DNA of 64,000 nt from Grammothele lineata (lineage: Eukaryota > Basidiomycota > Agaricomycetes > Polyporales > Polyporaceae), in the NCBI GenBank assembly GCA_002150815.3, contig NDFF03000370.1, forward strand, positions 620,001 through 684,000, written 5' to 3'. Below the pieces are notes generated by a model. That model saw only the letters and a program-made list of their open reading frames with translations. It did not search any database and had not been told where the DNA came from. The position numbers were made by a program, and so were the translations under genes. Shown one piece after another: positions 1 through 13,280 of this stretch. The stretch's first letter is position 1. Each line of letters opens with the position of its first letter.

Positions 1-1739
<1,739 letters not shown>

Positions 1740-2491
1740 GTCGCTCGTTCGGGCGGTCCCCTGTCTAACGGTTATGCAAACTAGTCGGAGAACAAGGGAG
1801 CAAGTCGAAGGTGGCAGGAGGCTTTGCAATCGCGAAGACGCCTACCCGGATCCATGGTGGATTTCTATCGCCCAGACACGTGACGGGCGACTCGTCTTCT
1901 TGGCCGGCGGCCCTGCCGTCCAGACAAAAATACGGTACAAGCCTCGACTCTCGGAGCTCGCGGCTCCCCGCGCGACGCTGCGCTGCGAGCGGACAACCTG
2001 GAGGACATGCTGCGGAGGGCGACGTGTAGAAGGGTGGATGAGAGAGAGCAGGAGCTTGGGCTTGGGAAAGGCTTGAAAACGCATCGAGCGAGCCGATCGG
2101 GCTCCGTCGCTGCTGGCTTCGCGCGGTCCAAGCTCGTCCAAGACGACTTGGCACTTCCCTCGCATTCAGATATTCGAGGAAATCGCCGACGTCGAGTGGG
2201 AGGTGGGTAGACACCGGGAGCGGTAAAGTTCCGAAAGTGGGACATGTCGTCCCCGGACACTGGGCGGTTACCAAATCGCTGGGGCGCAAACGGCTCGGCT
2301 GCGTCGGACGCGGTGGCTGCTGTGTTCGCAGGTACCTTTACCAGCGTACATCGACATCACCGGTCTATTACAGCAAGACCCCTCGACCATTTGTAAGTTC
2401 TTCTTGCGCAGTTGTGTCTATATTGGGAGGTCTGGTTTTTACGTGCATCGTTTGTAGAAAGAATTTCGGCCGTCAGTGTGCCTTTGAGGAC
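1740..2491. promoter_or_regulatory. Divergent intergenic region between MAP2 and RIB7
   Basis: About 750 bp separate the two divergent start codons, so this stretch must carry both promoters and 5' UTRs. I see no TATA box close to either ATG. The plus frame stays open upstream of the RIB7 ATG from 2237, but that part shows no recognisable protein sequence and is more likely leader. Confidence 0.5.
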
Positions 2492-3838
2492 ATGCCAAGA
2501 GTGGTAGATCTTCCTCAACCACCAGAGCTCCTGCTGGAATTGTACAATCTTTCATCAACGCCAGACACGCATACTTCTTTTTTCTATCCCGACCGTGACC
2601 TCGCCTCTCACCCTACACCAACGGCTCAGTCAACGCGTCGACCCTACGTCACTCTCACGTTCGCACAGTCCCTCGATGCCCAGATCGCGGGAGCAGGGGG
2701 CAAGCAGCTCATCCTCAGCGGTAGAGAGAGTTTGGTCATGACACACTGGTAAGTCACCATTCCCGTCAGCGCAGCAACCTGTGCGAGCACACCCACCCGG
2801 CACGGTGCACCCCTGTGCGCGCGCCGCCGCACGGAAACGCTGCAAAGCACGAGGATGGCTCACCGTGCGCCGTCTCCCCACATCCGCGCTAACAGGATGC
2901 GCACGCTCCACGATGCGATCCTCGTCGGGATAGGCACGGCGCTGAACGACGACCCCCAGCTGAACAGTGAGCATGTCTGCCCTCCCTCCTCCTCTGTCCC
3001 CCTCCTTCGCTCGCGCCGCTCCCTTCGCATGGCGCTACTCACGTAGTCCTCCTGCGCACCATCCAACGCAGCGCGCCACCTACCTCCTCTACCAGAGGAC
3101 ACTACACACGTGTACCGTCTGCCCAGGCCGGTCATCCTCGACACCCACCTACGCACCTCTCCAGCCTGCAAGCTCCTCAAGAACTACAGGGCCGGAATGG
3201 GCCGCCGTCCGTGGCTCGTCTGTACCTCTTCCTCCTCCTCCCGATCCTCCGCGGAGGACGCAACGGTGTTCGAGCGGCGCGCACAGGCATTGCGCGATGC
3301 CGGGGCGCGCATCGTCGAGGCCGAGACCGATCGCGACTCCGGTGAGCGTTGACGTACCCGTGGCAGCCCGCGCGCACGCTTGTGGCGTTGTGGTTTGCCG
3401 CTACGCTCGACTCGACTCTGCTCACCCCCATCCACGGGGCCGCGGCCGGTGCGGTTCGCAGGTGTTATCGATGTGCGCATGTTGCTCGACGTGCTGGGAG
3501 GCCTTGGCGTACGCTCGCTCATGGTCGAGGGCGGTGCGCGGGTGATCCGCTCGTTCCTCCACGCCGCGCGCGGGTCCGGGGGTAGAGGAGGAGGGGAGGA
3601 CGAAAGGGCCGTCGACGCGCTCGTCGTTACTGTCGCGCCGACGGTGGTGGGCGACGCGGGGGTGGGGTACGGGCCCGGGCTGCGAGCCGAAGACGTGAGC
3701 GCAACACAATGTTATCGGACGGGATACGTCCCGGGGCTGATTTTCGTCTGACATGGTTGACAAAAGCTGCCGACGTTCAAGCACGTCCAAACCGCGGTGT
3801 TCGGCCCTGACGCCGTCATGGCCATGAAGGTACTGTGA
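2492..3838 (+). CDS. RIB7: 2,5-diamino-6-(ribosylamino)-pyrimidinone 5'-phosphate reductase, RIB7 type
   Basis: Second step of fungal riboflavin synthesis: NADPH-dependent reduction of the ribosyl side chain of the GTP-derived pyrimidine. Exons 2492-2748, 2896-2966, 3096-3341, 3462-3694 and 3767-3838 join in frame to 292 residues. Diagnostic stretches are RPYVTLTFAQSLDAQIAG (substrate/NADPH strand), MRTLHDAILVGIGTALNDDP, RPVILDTHLRT and RSLMVEGGARVIRSF, the conserved VEGG of the RibD-C/dihydrofolate reductase-like fold. An Ala/Gly/Asp-rich loop near residue 225 replaces a short turn. The chosen ATG gives MPRVVDLPQPPELL, close to the usual fungal N-terminus. Confidence in function is high; only the exact start is open. 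Confidence 0.92.
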
Positions 3839-5868
3839 GCCATACCGGGGAAAGTGGACGCCGGAGAATTGGAGAACCGCGAGGGGCGTGGGGGCGGGAG
3901 TGCGTCGAGAAGTCGCAGATACCTTGACGGCCCTTGCGGCGCATCGCCGCGTTAAACCCTGACTTGCAATTCAGTTTAGGTTTTGCGAAAGCCTTCTTGA
4001 CTGTCCTGTCCATACGTGGGGAATGGGCCCTCAATCCCCGGGAGACCACCGAGGGATGTGCACGGACATTGACTAGGACTCGCCATATGCTTTGCTCCAA
4101 GACATGTGCACAGTCGCGAGGGCCGTAACCACCAGTGGATGCTCGGATCGATATCGGCCTCACTAGGCTTGTATTCATATTTGATTAACAACGCTTCGAC
4201 GCAGGCCCCTGTGCGCGCTGCTAACGCGCCGGCAAGGCGTGTTACGGAGCCTTCTCGCTCGGAAGAGAAGCCTCAGCCAGTACAGCACCGGTCTAACAAG
4301 CCCAGCTATTCATTCTGAGGCGCAGTAGTATGGATGCTCTACCGCCCGCTTTACACTACCGCGGAAGCTTTACGAGAGTTTAACGTCCTAGGGAGACGGC
4401 AACGTTGCTTAGCCTCGCTGGGAGACCATCCCGAGCAAGTGCGTACTGTAAACTCGAGGCGCCCTAGGCGCGCGCGTCGGCTCAGGGGAGGTAGATCATT
4501 TTCATTAAGCTACCGTAGCCTCGGTTCTAACATACCTAAACAGGATCCCGGAACCTCACCGTACGTCGTTGCCGAGGCGCCCCAGGCAGCACCGTGCATG
4601 GTCCATTCATCATGCATATCAGCGGTCGCAGGCTTTACCGACCCGGAGATTGCTTCAAAGTGCTGAAAGCCGCTCATCTGTCATACCGAGTCCTTCGAAG
4701 CGGCGGATACCGAATTTTCCTGCCTCGTGCAGCGATCAAGCAGAGCGCCACATTTGTTTCGAGGATATTGGCCGCGCGTGGGCGTACCCGACGTGCAAAA
4801 GTGAGTGCTTTCCGCTAGCGCAGTACCGGATGCCATCTAGCGGGAACGTGTGCGCACGAAGGCCGGTCATACGGACAAACCATGTTGGAGACTGCGCCGT
4901 TTGATGCTCGCGACGAGGCTGAGAAGGACGTTCTGCGGACCAACGCAGGGGAGCCACGCGAGTAGTCCCTGGTGCCGGGTGGGGCCCCCATCGAGACTTT
5001 GCGTCCTCAGCCGTGGGAGGAGGGTTTAGGAAAAACGTTCTAATTTGTATTGCAGCGGTGGATTGCTCGGCGACGTCGGCAAGGACGAGGACGATGCATT
5101 TGGCCGATAGAGCCATGACAGGCATAATGCTAGGCGTGATGCGTATGCGGTGGTGGACAGGGTTTGTATGTACAGTGCAGACGGTCCTTACGGACATGGC
5201 GCGGTGCTATGCTCCATGCCCTGGGGAGGAGAGGGGTGTCTCAGGCGTTGCGCGGGGCGGAATTTATATGGAGGCGGGCGGGGACCACTGGGTGAGAGAT
5301 AGTGCCTCGAAAGGGCGGGGCAGGCTGAACCCGTCTCACTTTGGTCTCAGGTTGTGGGGAAGAGACGTGTGGCTGACGAGGCACGAGAGATCGCTGGCCG
5401 TCGACGGAGGCGTCGACGGGTGATCCGGGCACGAGGCAGGCCAATCGGAGTGCGGAACGAGATTGTGGCTCGGAGATCAGACTGAGACGCAGAACGGGAC
5501 AAGGGGAGGCAAGGGGCCGACTGACGTCAGGCTGAGGGACACTCGTTGGCAGTCGTCATGCTAAATTGACGGCCAGCCTTGTCCCGCACGACCAAGCGCG
5601 ACGGTCATGGGCCTCCCCGGGGCGCACGAGCCCTAGACATACCCCGCAGACATACCTTTCTTCTTGTCCGTCTTCCCCATCCTCGAGCTCCGCTTTCACC
5701 TGCGCTAGTCGTGGCGACCGCCCGACGCTTTTCCCCTCTTCGCGCACTTACCCACTTCCTTCGCTGTGCCCTGGCCCACATAGCCGCCGCCGCCGCCGCT
5801 CGGCGCGAGCTGCGCTTATTGCAGATCCCCCACAGCTGCTGCACACGACGGTTTTTAGGCGAGTCGAC
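3839..5868. other. 2.0 kb gap without a confident gene
   Basis: No recognised protein on either strand. There are scattered coding-like pieces on the plus strand: MLGSISASLGLYSYLINN at 4139, an open stretch at about 4334-4435 ending at GAGCAA/GTGCGT, another ending at 4800 before GTGAGT, and MLETAPFDARDEAEKDVL at 4882 ending TAG near 4965. I could not join these into one consistent reading frame. The right end must contain the promoter of the RhoGEF gene. Confidence 0.4.
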
Positions 5869-8800
5869 ATGACGGCGGTCCGCATACCAACCTCGGTCTT
5901 CCCATCCCTGCCCAAGCCTCTGCCGCCCCTGCCCGCCGAACCACAAGTATCTTTGGCAGTTCGTCCCCGGACGCGCAAGGAAGCGCAAACAGGTCGGCGC
6001 ACGAACCACCAGCCCGGCGCGTGGTTCCCAGTAGCAGCCACGAGCAGTTCATCGGCGGCGCATCGTCCGGGACGGTCTGGTGCGTGGTGATGGTTTTGTC
6101 TCTCGTTATCAGAGTTCCAGACTCAAGAGGGCCCATGCTTCAGCCGCGCACGTTCCCGCGCGCGCTGCGTCAGAAGTCCAGTCGGCCACGCCATCAAAAA
6201 CGCGGTCGCACAATCTGCCTACGTCATTCCAGTGCTCATCGACATCCCAGGCCGCGCCCGCCGTCCCTAGCGCGAGCGCGGACAGTGATAGGCCTGCGAT
6301 GGCAGAAGACGCGCCCCCTCGCGATCTCCCCGTCCCCGACCTCTGCGACCACGACGACCCGCCACCGCCGCTCCCCCCCAAGAACCCGGCCTACTTTCGG
6401 ATGGTGAAAGCTGGCAGCAGTGGCGGCGGCGCGGCACCTACCGAGTACTCGCCGGCAGGGCGCGTCGTTTCCCACTCTGTGTCCGACTCGGGCCATTGCT
6501 ATCGTCCCTGCATGCAGCTCGTGCCGGGAGCGTCGGATGGCGCACCGGCCGAGCCGACGCCATTGACTTCCCAGCATATGTGCCCGCCTCGCGTCCCCCT
6601 TGGGACGGCCGCCTTCTCTTCGGACGCCCCCAACCCCCGCCGTGCACCGCGCATGGAACTCGTCCTCCTCGACACGTCCCAGCTACGCCCTTCGCGCCAT
6701 AACAGGCTCACCAAGGCGCGTCCCAGCCCCCCTTCTCCGCCCGCGCGCTCCCCCTCCGTCTTCACAAGGCTGCGCGCGCGCGCGTTCACTTCAGGGGACA
6801 CCCCAGCTGGCCCGCAGCCCTCCGCCAGCACCTCTTCCTCCGACCCCTACATGGACGACGGCGCGCACAGGCCCGCGCGCAGCCTCAGCGATGGCGCCAC
6901 GAAGGCGCTCCCCCCGCGCCCGGTCTCAGGAGGGGCGAGGAGCAACGGCAGGACGGACAGCACCTACACCACGTCAAGCAGCACGAGTACGTCCCAGTCC
7001 TCCACGTCCACCGCCCTCACCACCCCGGACTCGACCTCCTCCCCCGGTCTCTCCCCACGCAATAGCCTTGCCGGCGCGAAGAAGCTGCGCAAGAGGAGGC
7101 CCCCAGTCGCGCCGTCTGCGTACCCGTTCCCGCCTGGCGCGCAGAGCGCGGTTCTGGGCCGGTCCAAGTCAACTCCAAATGGCGTAGGCCAGCGGTCGCC
7201 GAAGAACAGGCTCTGGTCGAACGTGTCTGACGCGCACCAAGGGGATGGAGGTGGCTCCCAGGCTGGACAAGATCCGCCCATGTGGCCGGCTTCCGTGAGT
7301 CGCACTCTATTACTGCGCGGCCTTGCCCGAGACGCTGACCGCCCCCGTGTATGCCGCCTCCTACGCCATGCAATATTGACGTTCGTCACCGCTCGTGAAC
7401 ATCACGATGATGCTCTCTCGTCGTCATCGTCCCAACTATAGGCCGCAGAAAGCCCGCTGTCGCCTTCGGGTCTAGGGCCTATCCTCGAGCGTCGGCGCAA
7501 GTCCTCGCTCCAAGCTCTCGCCGACTTGGCGTGCACAGGACTCTACGCTTCCCCTTCCGTCGCAGCACGGACGTCGCAATACGCGATCAACGTGGAGACT
7601 ACGCAAGATTTCCGTGTCCCGTATGACCCCACATGGCAGTGCGACCCCACGGAGCCCTACAACCCGTATATTGCTGCCGAGATCTCCACGGCCCTCCGCG
7701 ATAGCGTTTACGAGGCGTTGTCACCGCCGTCGTTGAAAGCCGAGGCGAGGAGCAAGACGGAGGAGTCCTCCACGGGTTTCTCTGTCGTCAGTGGTTACCT
7801 CGACAGGAGCGAGGACGCGATGCGCCGCTGGACGACGGCCATGGCCGACGTACCCGACGACGTTCTAGTGCACCACCTGGAGCGACTGCGCAAGGAAAGC
7901 CAGGCGTTCTCTCGAGGCAGGCTTCCTGGACGTAAAAGCGCAGCTCCCAGTCAGGTGGGCCACGGTGAAGAGGAATCCACGCTCGACCACCAAGACAGGC
8001 GGTCGTCATTCTTCTTCGGGAGCCCACGCGAAATGGGCATCTCATCGCGGCGTTCTACTTCGGGTGCACGCTTCAGCGTCGGCCATTACGAGGCTTCCTT
8101 CGACGGTGAATATTCCGACGAGGAAGCGCTGTCAGACGAGGAAGAGGACGAGGAGGACTGGAAGACGGCCCGGCACATCCTCTTCAGCTGCCGCGAGCTT
8201 GTCCAGACCGAGCGCAACTACCAGGACCGCCTGCGCGAGCTCGCCGCGACAGAGCTCGCGCCCAAGTACGCCGCGCTCGTCGCGCGGCACGTGCCCGCGT
8301 TGATCAGCGTCTCGGAGCGCCTCCTCGCACACATCTCGGACGACCCGAGCGCGTGGGGCGTGAGCGCCGCGTTCATAGGGTGCGAGGAGGACCTCGAGGC
8401 CGCCTTCGTCGCCTGGGCCGGCGCAGTAGGAGAGTTCTTTGTCGAGGGCGCGACGCTGCGGCCCCCCAGGAAGCTCTCGAAGAAGCCTGCGGAAGACTCG
8501 CTCTCTAACCTCGGCCACGACGCTGTCCCTTCCTCTCCCGCGGGGGCGCGCACCGCGCGCCCGCGCAGCCACGTGAGCATCGCGGTATCCGCGCTGGGCG
8601 GGCGTCGGTTCTCAACAACGATGTCGGACATCGGGCACGGCGGCGGGGTCAACGACGCTTATTCACAGGCTCGCCGCCACAGTTCTGGGGCGGGCATGTT
8701 TACCGCCGCACTAGGCACGGGGCTCGCGTTCGGCCTCGCACCAACGCCGCGCTCTCCGTTCGAGCCCGACGCGCTGCCCCCTGCGCGTCCTCGCAAGGCG

Positions 8801-9390
8801 TTCAGCGCGCACGGCCATGGGGGTGGAGGCGGGAGCGGCGTCCCGCTGACCCGCGTGTCGACGGCGTCGAGCGTGCTCAGTCTAGGGTCGAGGGCGTGGA
8901 AGCGACTGAGCTTGAGCTCGCCGTCATCCGCGACGATGCCTGTCCCTGCACCTCCGACGACTCCTATGTCTGCGAGCTTCGCGGTCGGGTACGGCCGGCA
9001 GCACCGGAGCGCGAGTAACGTCGGGGGGCATTACGGCGGCTCCAGTGCGCCCGTAACCCCGCGGAAGGTGACGGAGGAGGAGGTGAGGATGACCGTGAGG
9101 GACCTGGCGATTCAGCCTGTACAAAGGGTGATGAGATACGTCCTGAAGTACCGCGGTGCGTGGCCTGTCTTTCTCGTCGTCTGCGAGAAGGAAGCTAATT
9201 CAGACGGGGACTCTTAGGCTTGCTGGACCATACGCCCGTGACGAGCCCATCGCGCGGGTTGGTTGAGCGTGCGTACGAGAGCGCGGTTCGCATCGCGAGG
9301 AACACGGACCGCGCGCAGGCGCACGCCGGGTTCCTACGTCAGGAAGCTAAAAGCGAGAAGGGCTCGCCACGACCTATGAAGACATCCTAA
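5869..9390 (+). CDS. RhoGEF (DH domain) protein with a long low-complexity insertion
   Basis: Predicted guanine-nucleotide exchange factor for a Rho-family GTPase. Exons 5869-5946, 6113-7294, 7442-9155 and 9218-9390 close in frame to 1048 residues. Residues 1 to about 640 are Pro/Ser-rich and disordered, with SH3-type proline tracts such as PLPKPLPPLPAEP and PPPPLPPKNPAYF. Conserved region 1 of the DH domain is ILFSCRELVQTERNYQDRL (about residue 665). Conserved region 3 is LAIQPVQRVMRYVLKYRGLL (about 975). Between them lies a Gly/Ser/Arg-rich insert of about 200 residues. No PH domain follows: only about 60 residues remain after region 3. The first intron (5947-6112, GTATCT...ATCAG) is the least certain part, and the ATG at 6302 (MAEDAPP) is an alternative start. 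DH identity is clear from the two conserved blocks. Confidence 0.85.
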
Positions 9391-10287
9391 CGATCTCCAC
9401 AACTCTCTACCTCTACCGTTATCATGATCCTGCATCTCTTATATCCTCCTTGGGGCCTTCCCACCCCGTTAGCATCATGAATGTCCCGATATCGTTACTC
9501 CCCCCCACACGCACCATCTGTTAACTATAACGCATCCGCCATGCTCACCCCACCATGTTTCTAGTCGTCTCGACCCATACCACATTTTGCATCGTCGCAT
9601 CGCTCATCTCATGCATTTCTCTACACGTATATACCGCCGTTCTGTCGCTTTGCTATGACCCTTGTTTCAACATCTTAGCACTTTGACAGTCTCTTAATCC
9701 TTGCCCCCTTCTGCCTCCCCATCCCCTGTGCTACGTCTTGGTTCTCTGCACCATGGTCCCCACGCGACACACGTTACTACTGTTGTCATCTGCAGCCTCC
9801 TTTCTCCATCTATCCTTCCTCGTACGCGCCCCCCTTCTCGGCGGATTTCGAGCAGTGCGCGCTTCCATGTAGGATGCCATGCTTGCTCGTCGCTGCTGGT
9901 GGAGGCCGTATGCGGGAGAGTTGGTTTGGTTTTGGATATTTATCCAATCTAGAGCCGTCGTGTAAGTTAGAGTAGCTGTACATTTTACCAGCATCGTTGT
10001 ACCCAGTTTGATGCCACGTCTCGACACGTTGCCTACGTCTGCAAAAATGTCACGTCCTCCGAGTGCTTGCTCACGAGTCTTCGATGTGTACGGGAGTTGA
10101 ATTCCATTCCGACGACGTACAAGTACAGAGAGCAGCAGGTACAACATGAGGTAACAAACAATGCGGGAAATAGCACGGAAGAGAGGGAGAGAGATCCAGC
10201 AGAACACATACATGGTATCGTACAGCAAGGGGCATGTGTGGTTATAGTACAACAGGGCAGAGATGATACATACAGAACAGGAAAATG
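9391..10287. other. Convergent 3' intergenic region
   Basis: About 900 bp between the RhoGEF stop (plus) and the BTB stop (minus). It is pyrimidine-rich and AT-richer than the genes, as expected for two facing 3' UTRs and terminators. No gene seen. Confidence 0.5.
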
Positions 10288-11455
10288 TCACTGCAGGTTA
10301 AACACCGCCGGGAGGCTCCTCCACAGCTCCCGACGCTTCTTTTCGGCCATCACGATGATCTCCGCCGTGCACGACGCACAGGGAAGGTCACTGAAGAGCG
10401 TGTCGAGACGCATACAGTCGTTGAGGATGTCGAGCGGGTCGTCCATCGAGTTCGGCGCGTTCTCCTGGAAGTACTTCCAGCAATCCCCCCGGGCCTTCGT
10501 GCACGCTCGCGACCCGCGCGGGCAGCGCGGCCCGAAGACGTCGGTGCCGATCGCGCGCGTGTGCGCGGCGAGGAGCTTCTGGCCATGGACGAGGCGCATG
10601 AGGTCGCGCTTGTCGAGGAGGCGCCAGCGCGCGGTGCGCGCGCCGAAGCGGAGACGTTTCCCCGGGTCGGCGGCGCGGCAAGCATCCCAGTCGGCCTCGG
10701 TGGAGAGGAGGGCGAGGGTGTAGAAGGCGGCGGGGAGGATGGAGGGGATACCGTAGTCGGACGCGATGCGGATAGCGCTCGCGGGCTCGGGCAGGCGGTC
10801 GTCGAGGTAGAGGCCGTTTACGCGTCCTGTGAGCTGCAGAGAGTGCTCAGAGCGGAGGAGAACGGCTTCGGCGCGGCGTGCATCCCACTGGGCGAGTGTC
10901 TGGGGCCAGTCGGCCTCGAGGGAGGAGACAATGCGGTGCCGGAGGGCGTCGCATTCGTACTTCATCGCGAGCTTCAGTGCACCTTGAACGAGTACAGGGG
11001 TGTTCGGGTCAAAACGTTTGTACGCTGTCCCTCTACAGAGAATGTGAGCGAATAGGGTGAGGGAGGGAATGCCATAACGCCAATCAGTGGGGTAGAAGTA
11101 TTGCCACTCACAGTGGGTCATAGAACATGTTCAGAAAGCTCGTGAGTTCCTCGACACTGTCCTGCATCTGGACGTGCACAACGCCGTCATATGTCTCCGC
11201 GAGTTCTGTTGTTGAACCCTCGGCAAGAAGGGGCGGGAGGGCAAACATATCAGAGAGGACTGGGGAATGTCGCATGAGGATGGATTTGTGCACCCGGAAA
11301 TACTGGCGGTGGCCATTCTGGGTAAGCCCTGAAAGCACGACGGTGCCATCGTCGTAGTAGAGCGTAGGATGTCGTTCGCTCTGAGGCTGTACGGGGGACG
11401 TCGGCGGGCTGTCGAAATCAGAGCCACTATCTTGCGATCGCCGTCCGTCAGCCAT
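10288..11455 (-). CDS. BTB/POZ domain protein
   Basis: Two exons: ATG at 11455 to about 11111, a short intron (GTGAGT...CTGTAG), then about 11043 to the stop at 10288. The N-terminal 40 residues are Ser/Pro/Gln-rich. The BTB core follows: YYDDGTVVLSGLTQNGHRQY, then FRVHKSILMRHSPVLSDMF (the hallmark F-x-VHK-x-L-x-x-x-S), then VHVQMQDSVEELTSFLNMFY. The C-terminal half is helical with several Cys (CPRGSRACTKARGDC, LPCASCTAEIIVMAEKKRRE). This architecture is very common in Agaricomycete genomes as an expanded, uncharacterised BTB family; a Cullin-3 adaptor role is known for other BTB proteins but is only inferred here. Confidence 0.88.
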
Positions 11456-12189
11456 CGCCGTAAGTGGAGCTCCACCCGGTGGCGGATCGTTGAGTCCTCT
11501 GGTCTCTCTGAGCACACGGCGTTGGGGGTACTTAGGGGAGAGAGGGCGCAAGTGATGGTGAGGGTCTGAGTGAGAGACAAATGGCAAGCTCCGTAGTGTG
11601 GCTTCCGTGATGTGTTGTATAGGGCTGTGACGATTCCGTGGGCCTCTTCCCGCCTAGAGGTGCACGTGCCGCGCTGGGGACACTTGGTGTTGCTGGTAAA
11701 CACGGTCATTGGCTGAGAGAATCCTTCAGATCCAGCTGACTATAGCGTACGTTGGGTTTAGGGCAGCAGATCATTGCTCTCGCGTATAGTCTGGCCGACC
11801 TGCCATACACGGATGGGAGGATCGCGCCACATGCCACTTAGCGTGAACGTCCGGTAGTAGAACTCGGCGTAAATAGTGACATCAGATCATGGGGCTCTCT
11901 GCCGGCGGTATGCGGTCATAACTCCTTTGTGCTCGTCTAAGCGAGGTTTCTTTCGTAGCGACCCCGGGCAGACAACCTCTTTCACGATGCAGCAAACGCT
12001 GAATCCCATGAAAGAAAATAGTATTTTCACTCTATTGGAATTACAATGTGAACAAATATGCATCATGCCTGAGTTGTTCTGATGCTCGCTCATGTAGAAT
12101 GCAACAGACATACTACGCGAGCCTAGTTTGACTACAAGGATAGAAAACAGAAATAGCCCGACGTACCTAGGCAGATGGCAACGCTTGGC
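11456..12189. other. Intergenic region upstream of the BTB gene
   Basis: About 730 bp between the BTB start and the 3' end of the next minus-strand gene. It should hold the BTB promoter. No gene or clear TATA box seen. Confidence 0.4.
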
Positions 12190-13080
12190 TCACGAATTCT
12201 CGTTGTTCGCAGGTACGACTTGCACTCGTGCCAGACGGCACCCTTCTACCCCATTGAATGTCAGAACAAACTCTCCGTCCATGATATCGTCCCGCTTTAA
12301 TTCGCCCTCCTGAGCTTCGCAGACCCGGTCGTTTTCAAGGAGCCAACGCCGTATGACGCCGGGAAGGCAGCCAGTGGAGCAAGGGGGAGTGACCCAACGT
12401 AGGGGTTCCCGGCGCGCAAACGCGATGTTTCGGATAGATGTCTCCGTGATTTCATCCTTTTCATTATACAGAATGACATCCAGAGCGGAGGTCGTGGGGA
12501 GCGGAGGTAGCCTGAAGCGGTCGCGCGCAGCTGTATATGCATCGCGGAGAGTGGTTTTGGTGCGTGTGAACAGGTCCGAGGATGTCGGGACAGTGTCTGG
12601 GAACAAGACCAGTAGCTCCCAGCCAAACGAGGGAGGAATCGGAGGGTACTCTGATGGCAACCATAAGGAAGGCGTCATCGGATCTGGTATAGGCAAAGGC
12701 GCGGTGGGACCTGCTGTGACGGACAGTGCACCGGTCGAAGACAAGAGGAAGCGTATCTGTATAGGTCGGGTCACTTGCAGGCCGCCGCATTGGAAACAAG
12801 GTATTCAACGTACCCGAGCGCTGCATACGTCCTTATCAGCAGAGGAAGACAGTGTCTTCAACGCATCCTTGCAAAGGATATCGAGGGTGTCCATATCCAT
12901 GACTTGTGGCATGGGCCAGCCGTGTAGCCGGGCTGCCGCTAGCAGTCTATCACGATGGTAGGAGAGAAGCAGAAAGGGCAATGGGACATTCGAGTTGGCA
13001 TCTATGTTCCAAGGCACTGAAAGAAGCTGCGGATCGTATCTTGCGGTTGAGAGAAGCTGATACGCTGCGGGCGGGACCAT
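12190..13080 (-). CDS. ABZ2: 4-amino-4-deoxychorismate lyase-like, class IV aminotransferase fold
   Basis: PLP-dependent class IV fold enzyme; the best match is aminodeoxychorismate lyase, which makes p-aminobenzoate for folate. Exon 1 (from ATG 13080) encodes QLLSTARYDPQLL and FLLLSYHRDRLLAAARLHGW, the conserved N-terminus. A 57-nt intron (GTACGT...TACAG) joins SAR to IRFLLSSTGALSV. The PLP lysine lies in FTRTKTTLRDAYTAAR. EITETSIRNIAFARR and WVTPPCSTGCLPGVIRRWLL match the substrate-binding and G-x-x-R-x-x-L-L signatures of the family. There are in-frame ATGs further upstream (13182); 13080 gives the usual short fungal N-terminus. It is divergent from NBR1 with only 200 bp between starts. 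A branched-chain or D-amino-acid transaminase is a less likely alternative. Confidence 0.85.
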
Positions 13081-13280
13081 GAGCGGCGTTGACGAAGGGG
13101 ACAAAGGATGACAGTGGCCCGCGAGCGCGGGGAGCGACAGCGGAGGGCGATGAAGCATGTGACCGAGTCGGAGACGCGTCACCTCCCGGTCACGACCCGA
13201 ATATGGCGGGCGTCTGTTGCGGTATATAGTGGTGTCGTAGACGCGGACTCCGTCTTCTTTCTCTATCCCCTACCTTTGCC
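13081..13280. promoter_or_regulatory. 200-bp bidirectional promoter, ABZ2-like / NBR1
   Basis: The two start codons are 200 bp apart and point away from each other, so both promoters are compressed into this stretch. A TATATAG box at 13223-13229 lies about 52 bp before the NBR1 ATG. No matching TATA box is seen for the minus-strand gene. Confidence 0.6.

Noticed and set aside
5057..5109. Possible terminal exon reading GGLLGDVGKDEDDAFGR then TAG after a TTGCAG acceptor
   Set aside because: No upstream exon could be joined in phase, and the piece is too short to stand alone.
10288..11055. 256-codon plus-strand frame over the BTB gene
   Set aside because: Antisense to the BTB exon; the minus strand gives the conserved F-x-VHK-x-L block and correct splicing.
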